64,000 bases of DNA from Symbiopectobacterium purcellii_A (GTDB taxonomy: Bacteria > Pseudomonadota > Gammaproteobacteria > Enterobacterales > Enterobacteriaceae). The notes beneath the pieces were generated by a model that saw only the letters and a list, made by a program, of their open reading frames with translations, did not search any database and was not told the origin of the DNA. Positions 44,609 to 53,256 of the stretch are shown in pieces; the stretch's first letter is position 1, and each line of letters begins with the position of its first letter. The translations under genes were made by a program, and so were the position numbers. The stretch spans positions 372,001 to 436,000 of the forward strand of contig NZ_CP189882.1 of the NCBI RefSeq assembly GCF_052050035.1, read 5' to 3'.

Positions 44609-45819
44609 GCTCTTAATCCGAATCAACATTGACAGGATTAAAGCGCGTGACAGGGGCCCCGAGCTGAGTCTGTAAAGAATTTTGTGTAAATGGCTCCATT
44701 GCTTAACCGGAGATTCGTTCTCCATACATCAACATGAAATGGCTCATAGCAGGTTTCCAGTCTCTGATTGGCAAGGTCCATTTAGCAGAGATATTATGCA
44801 AGGCTAGATAGAGTAATTTTATCACCGAGTCATCCGTTGGAAATATTCGTCGCGTTTTCGTTATCTTGCGCAATGAAGCATTTAACGACTCTATCGCGTT
44901 GGTGGTGTAGATAACCTTGCGGATCTCCGGCGGAAAGTCAAAAATGACGATGAGACGTTCCCAATTATTTCTCCACGACGGGCTGATCGTCGGGAACTGC
45001 TCATCCCATTTGGCCGCGAAGGCATCCAGGGCCTCTTCAGCGCCCTCTAGCGTTGCGGAACTATAGATGGTGCGCAGGTCAGCAGCAACGGCCTTACGCT
45101 CTTTCCAGCCGACGTAGCGCAGCGAGTTCCGCAACTGATGCACAATGCAGAGCTGTACCCGCGTATGCGGGTAAACAGCTTCAATGGCATCAGGAAAGCC
45201 TTTCAGGCCATCGCAGCAGGCGACGAAGATGTCCTGTAGCCCACGATTTTTCAGTTCTGTCATCACAGATAACCAGAACTTGGCCCCCTCAGTTTTGGCT
45301 ATCCATAGCCCCAGCAGCTCTTTTTCGCCCTGGCCGTTGACGCCGAGGGCCAGATAAACAGACTTGTTGGCCACGGCTCCGCCGTCCTGGCTTTTGACAA
45401 CAATACAGTCAAGGTAAACAATGGGATAAAGCGCATCCAGCGGCCGTTGCTGCCAGCGCTTAACGTCATCCATCACAGCATTGGTCACTTGAGAAATGAA
45501 GCCAGCGGAAACATCGACCCCGTAGACTTCTTTAAAGTGTGCCTGAATATCACGGGTTGATAACCCTCTGGAATAGAGAGAAATAATGCGGTCATCGAAG
45601 CCGTTAAGCTGTTTTTCGTTCTTACCGATCAGTGTCGGCTCGAAGGTACTGTTGCGGTCGCGCGGAATATCGAGCTCGATCTCCCCATTTTGGCTACGTA
45701 CGCTTTTTGATGTCTTGCCATTGCGGGAGTTGCCTGAATGATTACCTGCCGGGTCATGCTTAGCATACCCAAGGTGCATCTCCATCTCAGCTTCAAGAAC
45801 CCTGCACTGGTCAAGTAAA

Positions 45820-46780
45820 TCAGGACACTTTTTTCTCAGCCATTTGTTCATAACGCACCGGAGACAGATCCCCGTTAGCGGCATGATGCCTGTCTAGGTT
45901 GTAGTAGCGGATATATAGCCAACCGACTTAAAAATGATTACATCCTATGCCCTGATATGCGGCAAAGAAGCATAGCTGGCTGTTATCAAAATAATGTCGC
46001 TTGGCTATACGTCGCCACATCCTGCTCCATGTAAGCCCGTGTTGGCTGGGGTACCAGCAGCAACCATTCATGTTTCAGACTGCCCCAGAAGCGCTCCATC
46101 ACCGCATTATCCCAGCAGGCACCCACGTCTCCCATACTGCTCCTCAGCCTGTAGCTGCTCAGCAGCGCCTGAAAGCGTTGTCCCGTGTACTGCGCCCCCC
46201 TGTCCGTATGCACCACCAGGCCCGGCGGGGGAGTTCGCAGGTTATATGCCTTCATCAGGGCCCCGCAGACCAGCGATGAGGTCATCCGTCTGTCCACCTG
46301 CCAGCCCACTATCTGCCGGGAGTACAAATCCATAATAGCCGCCAGATACAGCCAGCCTTCACCGGTCTTCAGATACGTGATGTCACTCGCCCACACCTGA
46401 TTTGGCCCCGGCGGGTTAAAATTCTGGTTCAGCAGGTTTGGGGCCACCTCTGCACCCGGGCGGGGTTTTGTCGTGACCTTATAAGTCCGGCGCTGTCGGC
46501 AGACCAGCCCCTCTTCCTGCATGAGTTTCCTCACCCGCCAGCGGCTGATTATGATGCCTTCTCCACGAAGCCTTTTGACCAGCGTCCGGCTTCCTGCTCC
46601 CTGCCTGCTGGCGGCGAACAGCGCCTTTAACCTGACCCGGACCTCCACGTCTTTTTGCAGCGGTTCGGCGGGCTTTTTTCGCCATGCATACCAGGCAGAG
46701 GCCGTCACACGCATGACCCGACAGAGTGTACGAACGCTGAAGTCAGTGGCATTGTCGAGAATGAACCGGTATCTCACCAC
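45820..46780 (-). pseudogene. IS3-family OrfB (integrase core), interrupted by MITE-2
   Basis: The DDE core is visible: PNQVWASDITYLKTGEGWLY (first Asp), GLVVHTDRGAQYTGQRFQAL (second Asp) and WDNAVMERFWGSLKHEWLL (Glu). After AYMEQDVATY, MITE-2 copy 3 intrudes. The remaining C-terminus (IRYYNLDRHHAANGDLSPVR YEQMAEKKVS) lies between the MITE and 45820. All catalytic residues precede the break. Confidence 0.88.
45914..46009. mobile_element. MITE-2 copy 3 in IS3 orfB
   Basis: 96 bp including TA at both ends, same orientation as copy 2 and almost identical to it. Insertion at TA in the orfB frame. Confidence 0.9.
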
Positions 46781-47052
46781 ATATGTTTCGCGAAGAAGGC
46801 ACTCGCCTTTTTTAGTATCTCCTTCTCTGTACGTAACTCTTTGTTTTCCTTTTGTAACCGTTTTAACTCTGCACGTTCATCATCGCTGAGTACGCCGTTG
46901 CTCTGCTCGCGTGCCAGCGAGACCCATGTATGCAGGGTTTTGTTGCTTATGCCCAGCGATGCTGCTGCCCTGGCTATCGTATAGCCCTGCTCTGTTACCA
47001 GGGCAACGGCTTCCTTTTTAAACTCAGGGGTAAATTGTCGTTTATGGTTCAC
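46774..47052 (-). CDS. IS3-family OrfA
   Basis: The 92-residue protein has an HTH (FTPEFKKEAVALVTEQGYTI ARAAASLGISNKTLHTWV) and a leucine-zipper-like tail (ELKRLQKENKELRTEKEILK KASAFFAKHMW). It overlaps orfB by seven bases near the usual frameshift site. Intact. Confidence 0.9.
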   Translation of the reverse strand: MNHKRQFTPEFKKEAVALVTEQGYTIARAAASLGISNKTLHTWVSLAREQSNGVLSDDERAELKRLQKENKELRTEKEILKKASAFFAKHMW

Positions 47053-47304
47053 TAAACACCTCCGTTTTGGATGTAAGTTTAGTGTCCTGATTATTCAACC
47101 ACTACACCCGTTCCGCCAGTCTTTTAGTCAGCACCTTGAGTAGGCCTGATTCACCCAGCAGATCCTGAGGGGAGTGACAATCTTGAAGCAGTTGGTCAAT
47201 AAGTTCGTTGCTGATAGGCATTTTGTTATCCTTTGAAGGTTTTCCTCAAAATGCCATTTACACAGATTATTTTACAGTCTCCAACTTGGGCGACAACTAC
47301 CTTG

Positions 47305-47932
47305 ACACGCACCGGTAAAGCCATTTCCTGAAAACCACTTCGATGCGCTGCTCAATATTGATGCCTACCACTACTTTGGCGCCAGCTCAGCCTTTTTCGA
47401 TAGCCACCTTGCGCCGTGGATCAAACCCGGAGGCCGCGTCGCGATCGTTATTCCAGGTTTAAAAAGGCCTTTCGATCGCGGTGTTCCTCCTGAACTGGCC
47501 CCCTTTTGGCAGTCCGGTATGAATTTCTTTACCGTCGACTGGTGGCGGCAACTCTGGCAGCAAAGCGCCTATTTGCAGATAGCGGAATGCACCGAGAGCA
47601 CTCGTTGCGAACATGCCTGGCAAGCATGGCTAGCTTGCTCACACCCCTATGCCATACGCGATCGCGACATGATGGCCGCGGCTTTGTTGAATAATTTAAC
47701 CGTTTGATTTACATCTTCTTTAGTTAGAATGCATTTACAGAGAATGTATTTTGTTAGAACGACAAATCAAATAGTTAGCACAATAAAAAGCATTCCGAGA
47801 GGAAAAATTAGTCGTTGAGATTTTATAATGCTTATATAAATCAGTATCTTAAATTATTCAACAAAGCCGATGGCCGCCGAAGCGGGGCACTGGTTTAACT
47901 TCACTAAAATGACGGGCGTTACCCGTAAATAA
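47305..47932 (+). pseudogene. SAM-dependent methyltransferase, 5'-truncated and interrupted by MITE-1
   Basis: The open part reads PFPENHFDALLNIDAYHYFG, SHLAPWIKPGGRVAIVIPGL and MNFFTVDWWRQLWQQ, the C-terminal half of a class I methyltransferase (type-11 fold). Removing MITE-1 copy 3 and one 9-bp duplication joins RDRDMMA-AEAGHWFNFTKM and gives a natural stop at 47932. The SAM-binding N-terminal half is missing, cut off at the IS256 end at 47282. The frame is also broken around 47302. Substrate unknown. Confidence 0.75.
47680..47868. mobile_element. MITE-1 copy 3 in the methyltransferase gene
   Basis: 189 bp, orientation as copy 2, flanked by the 9-bp duplication GATGGCCGC. One base differs from copy 2 in the interior. 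Confidence 0.92.
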
Positions 47933-48217
47933 CACAATCCCCCCCTCTTCAGAGGGGGAATACCTGAGAATGGTTTTCAAACATCACAACGACGCCCGGC
48001 ATGTTGTCCAACAAACAACAGCGATAAAGGCACTTTATTCGTGCCATTTAATCAAATTATTTGAGCAGGACAAACACTGTACATACCGTTACACAGCAAC
48101 GCTCATCATCGCCGATAAGCCTGGTATATAATGAAAAAAGGCAGGAACCGACACCCTGTAAAGATATAAAGCAACAAACTTTAAACAAATGAATATCATG
48201 TAATTATAAATTGTATA
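47933..48217. promoter_or_regulatory. Region upstream of the dlt operon
   Basis: A GC-rich hairpin (CCCCCTC, loop TTCA, GAGGGGG at about 47944-47961) follows the methyltransferase remnant. A perfect TATAAT at 48127-48132 is a candidate -10 box for dltD, but I see no good -35 at the right distance. The region 48170-48215 is AT-rich and there is no obvious ribosome-binding site before the dltD ATG. Confidence 0.35.
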
Positions 48218-49357
48218 ATGAAAATCAAAAATACTTTCTGCCTACATATCCTGATGGCGATCCTGGCTATCCTGTTCCTCAGCGTTCCCCCGCTGGTGAG
48301 AACCGCTGATCCAGCGCTGACTTTCCAACCGCTGATTAAATCAATGGAAGGAACGCCAAAGGAACGCAAGCAAAACATGGCGACTATTTCCCATGCTTTA
48401 CAGGGCAATGCGATTTTCTTTATCGGTGCATCTGAAGTTTCTACTTCCGAAGATGAACATTACGCTGTTTATAATTACTTCAATAACCAGTTGCATCGTC
48501 CTTTAGTGGCTTACGGTGATAGTTACGTCGATAGCATCACGCATTTTTTACTGCTCTCGCGTTTTAAAAATGACATTAACGCCAATAGTAAAATTGTTCT
48601 GATGTTAGCACCTGATACTTTTTATTCTGAAGGCATTCCTCCGGCCATTTTTGCCAACAATTTTCCCTCATCCGTGTTTAATACCTTGATGAAAGATATG
48701 TTGGCGCGCCCGTTGCTGGTCAAATATTTACGCAATATTGATAAAGACGATATCAGCCACTTAACCTTCAGCCAGATGGAAATCTATGGCTGGTATCCGG
48801 AAATTATATGGCAGGAAGTGAGTTACCTCTTTGCTAATTTCTGCAAGATGGTAAAAAACGAGTGGCTGGCAATGCTGAACATTACCCCACAACCGGAAAA
48901 ACCCTGGCCGGAACAGCCCGTCAACCTCGTAAATCCGGATTGGGATATGGCGTTGGCCCACGCGCGCGAGCTCAACAAATCGCGCCAGCAAAGCGCTGAC
49001 ACGATGTGGATGGATAAGTCGATTTTTGCTGACGATAACACGCCGGATGAGTGGGACAACGCGCCAGCAATCCCCTCGCAACTGGAAGCGTTGCGAGCGA
49101 CGGTCAAGCTGCTGAAAGCGCGCAACGCCCAGTTTGTGGTGGTTGTCGACCCGATTAATCCGTGGGCGATTAAAAACTCAGAGAAATTCCAGGTAGTCGA
49201 TCAACAGATCCGAACGATGCTGGAGCAGCATCGGGTTCCCTATTTTGATATGTATGCCCAGCACTATCAGAACGGCTGGAACTGGGATCGTTTGCATCCC
49301 ACTGAATTGGCATGGGTTGCCATAGACCGCTTTATTGCTGAGAGTTTTAAACGATGA
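48218..49357 (+). CDS. dltD: DltD-like envelope D-alanyl transfer protein (SGNH-type)
   Basis: 379 residues with an N-terminal membrane anchor (LHILMAILAILFLSVPPLV, about residues 9-27) and an extracytoplasmic domain. The SGNH-like nucleophile motif is FFIGASEVS with Ser72 (the GSSE motif of Gram-positive DltD). The Asp-x-x-His pair is Asp357/His360 in NWDRLHPTELAWVAIDRFI. Other family blocks are RPLVAYGDSYVDSITHFLLL and FVVVVDPINPWAIKNSEKF. In Gram-positives DltD acts with DltB in moving D-Ala onto teichoic acid; this organism has no teichoic acid, so the acceptor is unknown. It is the first gene of a tightly packed operon, overlapping the next gene by ATGA. No clear ribosome-binding site precedes it. 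Confidence 0.85.
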   Translation: MKIKNTFCLHILMAILAILFLSVPPLVRTADPALTFQPLIKSMEGTPKERKQNMATISHALQGNAIFFIGASEVSTSEDEHYAVYNYFNNQLHRPLVAYGDSYVDSITHFLLLSRFKNDINANSKIVLMLAPDTFYSEGIPPAIFANNFPSSVFNTLMKDMLARPLLVKYLRNIDKDDISHLTFSQMEIYGWYPEIIWQEVSYLFANFCKMVKNEWLAMLNITPQPEKPWPEQPVNLVNPDWDMALAHARELNKSRQQSADTMWMDKSIFADDNTPDEWDNAPAIPSQLEALRATVKLLKARNAQFVVVVDPINPWAIKNSEKFQVVDQQIRTMLEQHRVPYFDMYAQHYQNGWNWDRLHPTELAWVAIDRFIAESFKR

Positions 49358-49473
49358 AAACTGCCCTTCGCCTTTTTTTCCTTTATTTCTTTCTGGCGGT
49401 CACTGTGGTTGCGTGGACCTCTGTTGATGACAGCATGGATTTGAAAGTGCATTTCGAATACCAAAAATTCTGA
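49354..49473 (+). CDS. dltX: DltX-like micropeptide (39 residues)
   Basis: This frame starts in the ATGA overlap with dltD and ends 10 bp before dltB. It encodes one membrane helix (ALRLFFLYFFLAVTVVAWTS, residues 4-23), a short acidic linker, and the C-terminus VHFEYQKF. The last six residues fit the F-x-Y-x-x-F pattern at the very end of Gram-positive DltX proteins. There the terminal-motif Tyr is understood to carry D-alanine between DltB and DltD. Size, topology, position between dltD and dltB, translational coupling and the terminal motif agree. The candidate acyl-carrying residue is Tyr36. Confidence 0.8.
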   Translation: MKTALRLFFLYFFLAVTVVAWTSVDDSMDLKVHFEYQKF

Positions 49474-49483
49474 AGGGGAAATG

Positions 49484-50602
49484 ATGTATAGCTCCGGAAC
49501 GTTTTTTTTCCTTCTGTTTTCATCAGCGCTACTGTTTGCGCTGGTCAACCGCGTATTACATTATCGGTTGACCTATTTGTCTGCTTTTTCTGTGCTGGCA
49601 GCATTTGGCTGGGCGTATATTTTACAGGGTGATTATCTCATTCCCGTAGCAGTTTTTCTTGGGTTTTATCTGCTGGTCACATTAAAAGAAAAAGGCTGGT
49701 TAAAAACCTGGCAGGCCGTCAGTTTGACATTGCTTCCTATGTTCCTGGTGAAATTAGATCTCAACAACCACTGGAACATGATTGGCTTGTCATTCATGAC
49801 CTTCCGTGCCGTTGACGTACTGCTTTACCGCAGCAAAAAAGACGGCCACCGTTTTCTGCATTATTTCTGCTACCTGTTTATGCCATTTATTATCCTGGCA
49901 GGCCCAATGTATCGCTGGCGTACATGGATTAATGACATTAATAAACCGGTGTTTACACTTACCCGTGAACAGTTTTTACTGTCCATGGAACAAATTTTTA
50001 CTGGCATTATCCAGAAATACCTATTAGCCACGCTCATTGATACTCTGGTGGTTCAACCGTGGAGCCATCAGCCGTTTACGTTAAGCGTGGGTGTGGTTAT
50101 GTCTCTGGCCTACAGCGCTTACCTCTATTTTGACTTTGCAGGCTACAGCAATATGGCTATCGGGGCCGGACGCTTATTTGGCCTGAATATCCCGGCAAAC
50201 TTCAATATGCCTTTTTTGGCAAAGAACCCGCAGGATTTTTGGCGACGCTTCCACATCAGCCTGTCTGAATGGCTGAGGGATGTGGTCTTTATGCCGATTT
50301 ATATGAATCTGATGAAGCTCGACTTTTTCCGTCAGAACAAAACGCTGGCGCAGAATATTGGTATTTTCTGCACCCTGTTTTGTATGGGGGCGTGGAACGG
50401 GCTGGAACGACACTATGTCATCAGCGGCGCATTGTTTGGCGCCATCTCTGTTGCTCACAATATGCTGCAATGGTCGGCGAAACGCAGCCCGGTGCTGAGC
50501 AATTGGTTAGACCATCCGGTTAGTGAGTTTACGGGTCGAATGTTGACGCTAGCAAGCGCCGCGGCCTCCCTCTATATTTTTAGCGGAATGTCACCTCTAT
50601 GA
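49484..50602 (+). CDS. dltB: MBOAT-family membrane acyltransferase DltB
   Basis: 372 residues with about ten membrane helices. The MBOAT signature YLYFDFAGYSNMAIGAGRLF lies at about 214-233, followed by NPQDFWRRFHISLSEWLRD with the first conserved His (His257). At the second site, 48 residues later, the usual W-H-G reads CMGAWNGLERHY, so the invariant MBOAT His is Asn305 (codon AAC; CAC would be His). DltB passes activated D-Ala from the DltC carrier across the membrane, in current models via DltX. I start at the second ATG (49484), five bases after AAGGGG. It overlaps dltA by four bases (ATGA). Either this subfamily uses Asn or the enzyme is altered. Confidence 0.85.
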   Translation: MYSSGTFFFLLFSSALLFALVNRVLHYRLTYLSAFSVLAAFGWAYILQGDYLIPVAVFLGFYLLVTLKEKGWLKTWQAVSLTLLPMFLVKLDLNNHWNMIGLSFMTFRAVDVLLYRSKKDGHRFLHYFCYLFMPFIILAGPMYRWRTWINDINKPVFTLTREQFLLSMEQIFTGIIQKYLLATLIDTLVVQPWSHQPFTLSVGVVMSLAYSAYLYFDFAGYSNMAIGAGRLFGLNIPANFNMPFLAKNPQDFWRRFHISLSEWLRDVVFMPIYMNLMKLDFFRQNKTLAQNIGIFCTLFCMGAWNGLERHYVISGALFGAISVAHNMLQWSAKRSPVLSNWLDHPVSEFTGRMLTLASAAASLYIFSGMSPL

Positions 50603-52038
50603 ACCAACACAGCGAGCGTCTAGAACTGCAAAATTTTCTGCGTGCGGCCTTACTCGACCCGGCCAACCCACAGCAACCGGCGATTAGCGGTAGTGATGAA
50701 GCCCTGACCTGGCAACAACTCTCTGTTGCTGTCACCGACTGGGCAAAACGCTACCACCACTGCCAGCGGTCAGCTGGCCCACCGATAGTGATCTACGGAC
50801 ATCAGCAGGCAGAGTTTGCCGTTGCAATCTACAGTTGCCTGCTGCACAACATTCCGTATATCCCGGCGGACTGCATTTACCCACAGGAGCGGCTCAAAGA
50901 GATTTGCCAACTGGCAAGCGCCCCTTACTATTATGACGTGGCAACCCGGCAATTTGTTGCCACGGGCGTGACCGAGCAGGCACTCGTTGAGCAGGATCTC
51001 GCCTATATCATGTTCACCTCTGGCAGCACAGGAAAGCCAAAGGGTGTGCAAATCGGGCGTGAAAGCCTGTGGCATTTTATGAAGTGGGTGCGTCAGGATT
51101 TTGCGCTGCCGGAAGTGCCGGTGCTGATGAACCATGCGGTGTTCAGCTTCGATCTCTCGCTGATTCCACTACTGGCAAACCTGGCCACCGGTGGGCATAT
51201 CGTGCTGAATGCGAAAGAGGATATTGCCGCAGAAAACTGGCTTGACGGCCTGAAAAGCAACGGCGTTTCCGTGTGGGTTTCCACGCCCTCTTTTGCCTAT
51301 CAACGTCTGCTTTCACCCCAGTTTAGCAGTGACTACTTGCCCGACCTGAGCGTCTTTGTGTTCATCGGCGAAGTGTTAAACAAAGCGCTAGTAAAACAAC
51401 TGCGCCGCCGCTTCCCGCACGCCAAAATCCTTAACTCTTACGGCCCAACGGAAGCCACCATCGCGACCACGGTTATCGACATTACCGATGACATCCTGCA
51501 CAGCGAAAACGATCTGCTGCCGATTGGCGTAATGATGCCGGATTCCAGAATGGAAATTACCTCTGATGGTGAGTTGATTATTTGGGGCAAAAACGTGATG
51601 CGTGGCTACCTCGGATTGGCGAAAGAGAATGCCGAGAAATTGCTGCATCGGGAAAGCGAAATGTTCCGCGGCTACAGAACCGGCGATCTGGGCTACGAAA
51701 ATGTGGATGGGCTGCTTTACTGCCAGGGCCGCAATGACAGCCAGATTAAATTCAATGGCTATCGCATTGAAATCAACGAAATCGAAAATCGACTGCTGGC
51801 CATGTCAGATATCAGCGAAGCGGTGGTTCTGCCGTTGATGAAATCGGGGGGTGGCGTTTTGCGTATTGCCGCATTCTGCGTGACGCACTTAGCCCCGGAG
51901 GCGATTAGAACCTTGCTGTCGAAGGTGATCCCGCATTACATGGTGCCTTCTCAAATTATCATTAAAGACGCATTGCCGCTTAACCCTAACGGCAAAATTG
52001 ATCGTAAGTTGCTGGACTATCACGCCCGCACCAACTAA
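50599..52038 (+). CDS. dltA: D-alanine--carrier protein ligase DltA
   Basis: The 479-residue adenylate-forming enzyme has the P-loop FTSGSTGKPKGVQIG at about 139-153, the A5 block NSYGPTEATIATTV, A7 YRTGDLGYEN, A8 GRNDSQIKFNGYRIEINEIE and the A10 lysine in NPNGKIDRKLL (Lys466). DltA activates D-Ala with ATP and loads it on the phosphopantetheine of DltC. The absence of condensation, thiolation or thioesterase domains, the adjacent stand-alone carrier protein and the dltB/dltX neighbours argue for DltA rather than a peptide synthetase fragment. Start and dltB stop overlap (ATGA). All motifs are intact. Confidence 0.88.
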   Translation: MNQHSERLELQNFLRAALLDPANPQQPAISGSDEALTWQQLSVAVTDWAKRYHHCQRSAGPPIVIYGHQQAEFAVAIYSCLLHNIPYIPADCIYPQERLKEICQLASAPYYYDVATRQFVATGVTEQALVEQDLAYIMFTSGSTGKPKGVQIGRESLWHFMKWVRQDFALPEVPVLMNHAVFSFDLSLIPLLANLATGGHIVLNAKEDIAAENWLDGLKSNGVSVWVSTPSFAYQRLLSPQFSSDYLPDLSVFVFIGEVLNKALVKQLRRRFPHAKILNSYGPTEATIATTVIDITDDILHSENDLLPIGVMMPDSRMEITSDGELIIWGKNVMRGYLGLAKENAEKLLHRESEMFRGYRTGDLGYENVDGLLYCQGRNDSQIKFNGYRIEINEIENRLLAMSDISEAVVLPLMKSGGGVLRIAAFCVTHLAPEAIRTLLSKVIPHYMVPSQIIIKDALPLNPNGKIDRKLLDYHARTN

Positions 52039-52053
52039 TTACACCAGGAAAAA

Positions 52054-52278
52054 ATGATGGAACAAGAAATTCTCGCTCTGTTTGAAAAGGTTTTATCCCG
52101 CAAAGTGGGCTTTAATGATGAGCTGATTGAGTCCGATATTCTCGACTCTATTCTGGCGGTAGATCTGGTGCTGGAAGTGCAGGACGTTTACGGGTGCATG
52201 ATTCCCCCGACAGAAGTCGCGACCGTACTGAAAACCCCAGCAGATTTAGCGCGTTACATTGAAGAAAATCGCGGCTAA
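52054..52278 (+). CDS. dltC: D-alanyl carrier protein DltC
   Basis: This 74-residue carrier has the phosphopantetheine site ESDILDSILAVDLVLEVQD (Ser32), in the usual D-S-I/L context of DltC. The following segment DVYGCMIPPTEVATVLKTPADL matches the DltC pattern of I-x-P. It lies 15 bp after dltA with AGGA upstream. It is distinct from the IacP-like carrier at 21.7 kb. A phosphopantetheinyl transferase to activate it must be encoded elsewhere. Confidence 0.88.
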   Translation: MMEQEILALFEKVLSRKVGFNDELIESDILDSILAVDLVLEVQDVYGCMIPPTEVATVLKTPADLARYIEENRG

Positions 52279-52311
52279 TCGCCCAACAGCGAAGAAATTC
52301 TTGCTCACCGC

Positions 52312-52343
52312 GCTCACCTCAGATGGCGTCACCTGGGGTGAGC
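52312..52343 (+). terminator. Hairpin after the dlt operon
   Basis: GCTCACCTCAG pairs with CTGGGGTGAGC (11 bp with one G-U) around a 10-base loop, 34 bp after dltC. There is no T-run after it, so it may stabilise the 3' end or terminate weakly. Confidence 0.5.
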
Positions 52344-52368
52344 GTTGAGCGAGAGAGAATCGCCTCCG

Positions 52369-52983
52369 CTACCTTTTCAGACGCTCAATCAATTGGCGCT
52401 GATAATCAGGTAGCTTGCTGCTGCTGGCGTTCTGAAACACAAGCGGCGTAAGATACGTCATACCTGCATGCAGAACGCTTGCTTTCATGGGTAAAAAGAC
52501 ATCCGCAAGCGTAACACCAATTCGCCCCGCCTCTCCGTAAGTAGACGATCCTCCAGCAGCGGTGCTGACAATGAGCATCTCTTTACCCTGCCACACTCCG
52601 GGCCCCACGCTGCCCCAGGTGTCGTTCAACCAGGCTTTAATCATGGGCGTAATGTTAAACCAGTGGGTAGGAAAGATGAAAACAACGCGTGGATACTCGC
52701 GCATAATCCGGCGTTCTTCTTCGCCATCGATATTACGGGTGTCAAAACCATAGACCGTCTCAAGATTACGAACCGTTACGCCTTCAACGCGCTCCGCCGC
52801 CTCCTGCAATCCCTTCGTCAGAACAGAGCGTTCCGGATAAGGATGGGAAACAATAACCAGTGTTTTCACGGCACTCTGATCGTGACTCATCGCTTCGCGG
52901 AACGGTAGCAGGAAAAGAAAAGTAACAGCAAATACCCTTTTTACGACGCTAAAAAAGTGTGCCCAATTCATCTTTTCGCTCAT
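52369..52983 (-). CDS. Flavodoxin-fold NAD(P)H quinone reductase with an N-terminal hydrophobic extension
   Basis: The core (from about residue 38 of this call) begins KTLVIVSHPYPERS. It has FIFPTHWFNITPMIKAWLND, TWGSVGPGVWQGKEMLIVST and GEAGRIGVTLADVFLPMKA, as in KefF/YwrO/NQO1-like FMN-dependent quinone reductases. Such enzymes are cytosolic, yet the frame continues upstream through a basic-hydrophobic stretch (VVKRVFAVTFLFLLPF) that looks like a signal peptide or membrane anchor. Start options are 52983, 52971 and 52890 (MSHDQSAVK), none with a strong ribosome-binding site. Any start beyond about 53009 would lie in the IS3 end. Convergent with the dlt operon. Confidence 0.75.
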   Translation of the reverse strand: MSEKMNWAHFFSVVKRVFAVTFLFLLPFREAMSHDQSAVKTLVIVSHPYPERSVLTKGLQEAAERVEGVTVRNLETVYGFDTRNIDGEEERRIMREYPRVVFIFPTHWFNITPMIKAWLNDTWGSVGPGVWQGKEMLIVSTAAGGSSTYGEAGRIGVTLADVFLPMKASVLHAGMTYLTPLVFQNASSSKLPDYQRQLIERLKR

Positions 52984-53256
52984 TGATTCATTCTGCGTTT
53001 CAACGGCTTGTAGTGGCATACTGAATTTGGCCACCTAAGTAGAGGTGATATGCTTACCTCATAATTTTTATAGGTGCCAAAATGAGTAAAATAATTACTG
53101 CTGAATTTAAATGTGAAACCGCCAAATTAGTCCTTGTCCAAAATTATACCTACCAGGAAGCCGCGAAAGCCATGAACGTCAGTCTTTCAGCGATTAGCCG
53201 GTGGGTAAGAGCCCTTCGTTTAGAACGTCAAGGGAAAACATCGCCTGGTCTGCCAT

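Larger units (their letters stand above)
42850..44612 (+). mobile_element. IS5-family element, copy 2, with an IS630 inside
   Basis: Inverted ends GAACCTATCCCAAAATGAAT (left) and the complement of GAGCCTATCCCAATAGGATT (right) are flanked by the 3-bp duplication TTA (42847-42849 and 44613-44615). Subtracting IS630 copy C leaves about 0.88 kb, a normal size for this subgroup. Confidence 0.93.
45803..47106 (-). mobile_element. IS3-family element (a), with MITE-2 inside
   Basis: Ends are TGTAGTGGTTGAATAATCAG (read from 47106) and the complement of TGCACTGGTCAAGTAAATCA (45803), with TG...CA termini and a 3-bp duplication CCC on both sides. It carries orfA and orfB with a short overlap, as in IS3 elements, where -1 frameshifting gives OrfAB. 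Confidence 0.9.
44703..47221 (-). pseudogene. IS256 transposase, interrupted by IS3
   Basis: The N-terminus (MPISNELIDQLLQD to LAERV) lies at 47221-47107 and the rest (LEAEMEMHLGYAKHDPAGN to GERISG) at 45802-44703. They join at the IS3 insertion with CCC duplicated. Otherwise the frame matches copy 1 almost residue for residue (for example Asn for His in IGKNEKQ). Confidence 0.92.
44664..47282 (-). mobile_element. IS256-family element, copy 2, with an IS3 inside
   Basis: The right terminus (TGAGTCTGTAAAGAATTTTG-type, one base different from copy 1) is at 44664 and the left terminus (complement of GGAGACTGTAAAATAATCTG) ends at 47282. An IS3 element fills 45803-47106. No 8-bp target duplication is evident in the flanks. 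About 50 bp of unassigned sequence separates it from IS5 copy 2. Confidence 0.9.

Noticed and set aside
49484..50602. dltB as an alginate-type O-acetyltransferase (AlgI/PatA)
   Set aside because: Neighbouring ligase, carrier and DltX-like peptide, and the shorter length, fit DltB better.
50599..52038. dltA as part of a non-ribosomal peptide synthetase
   Set aside because: It is a stand-alone adenylation enzyme with a separate carrier protein and MBOAT/DltD/DltX neighbours; no condensation or thioesterase domain is present.
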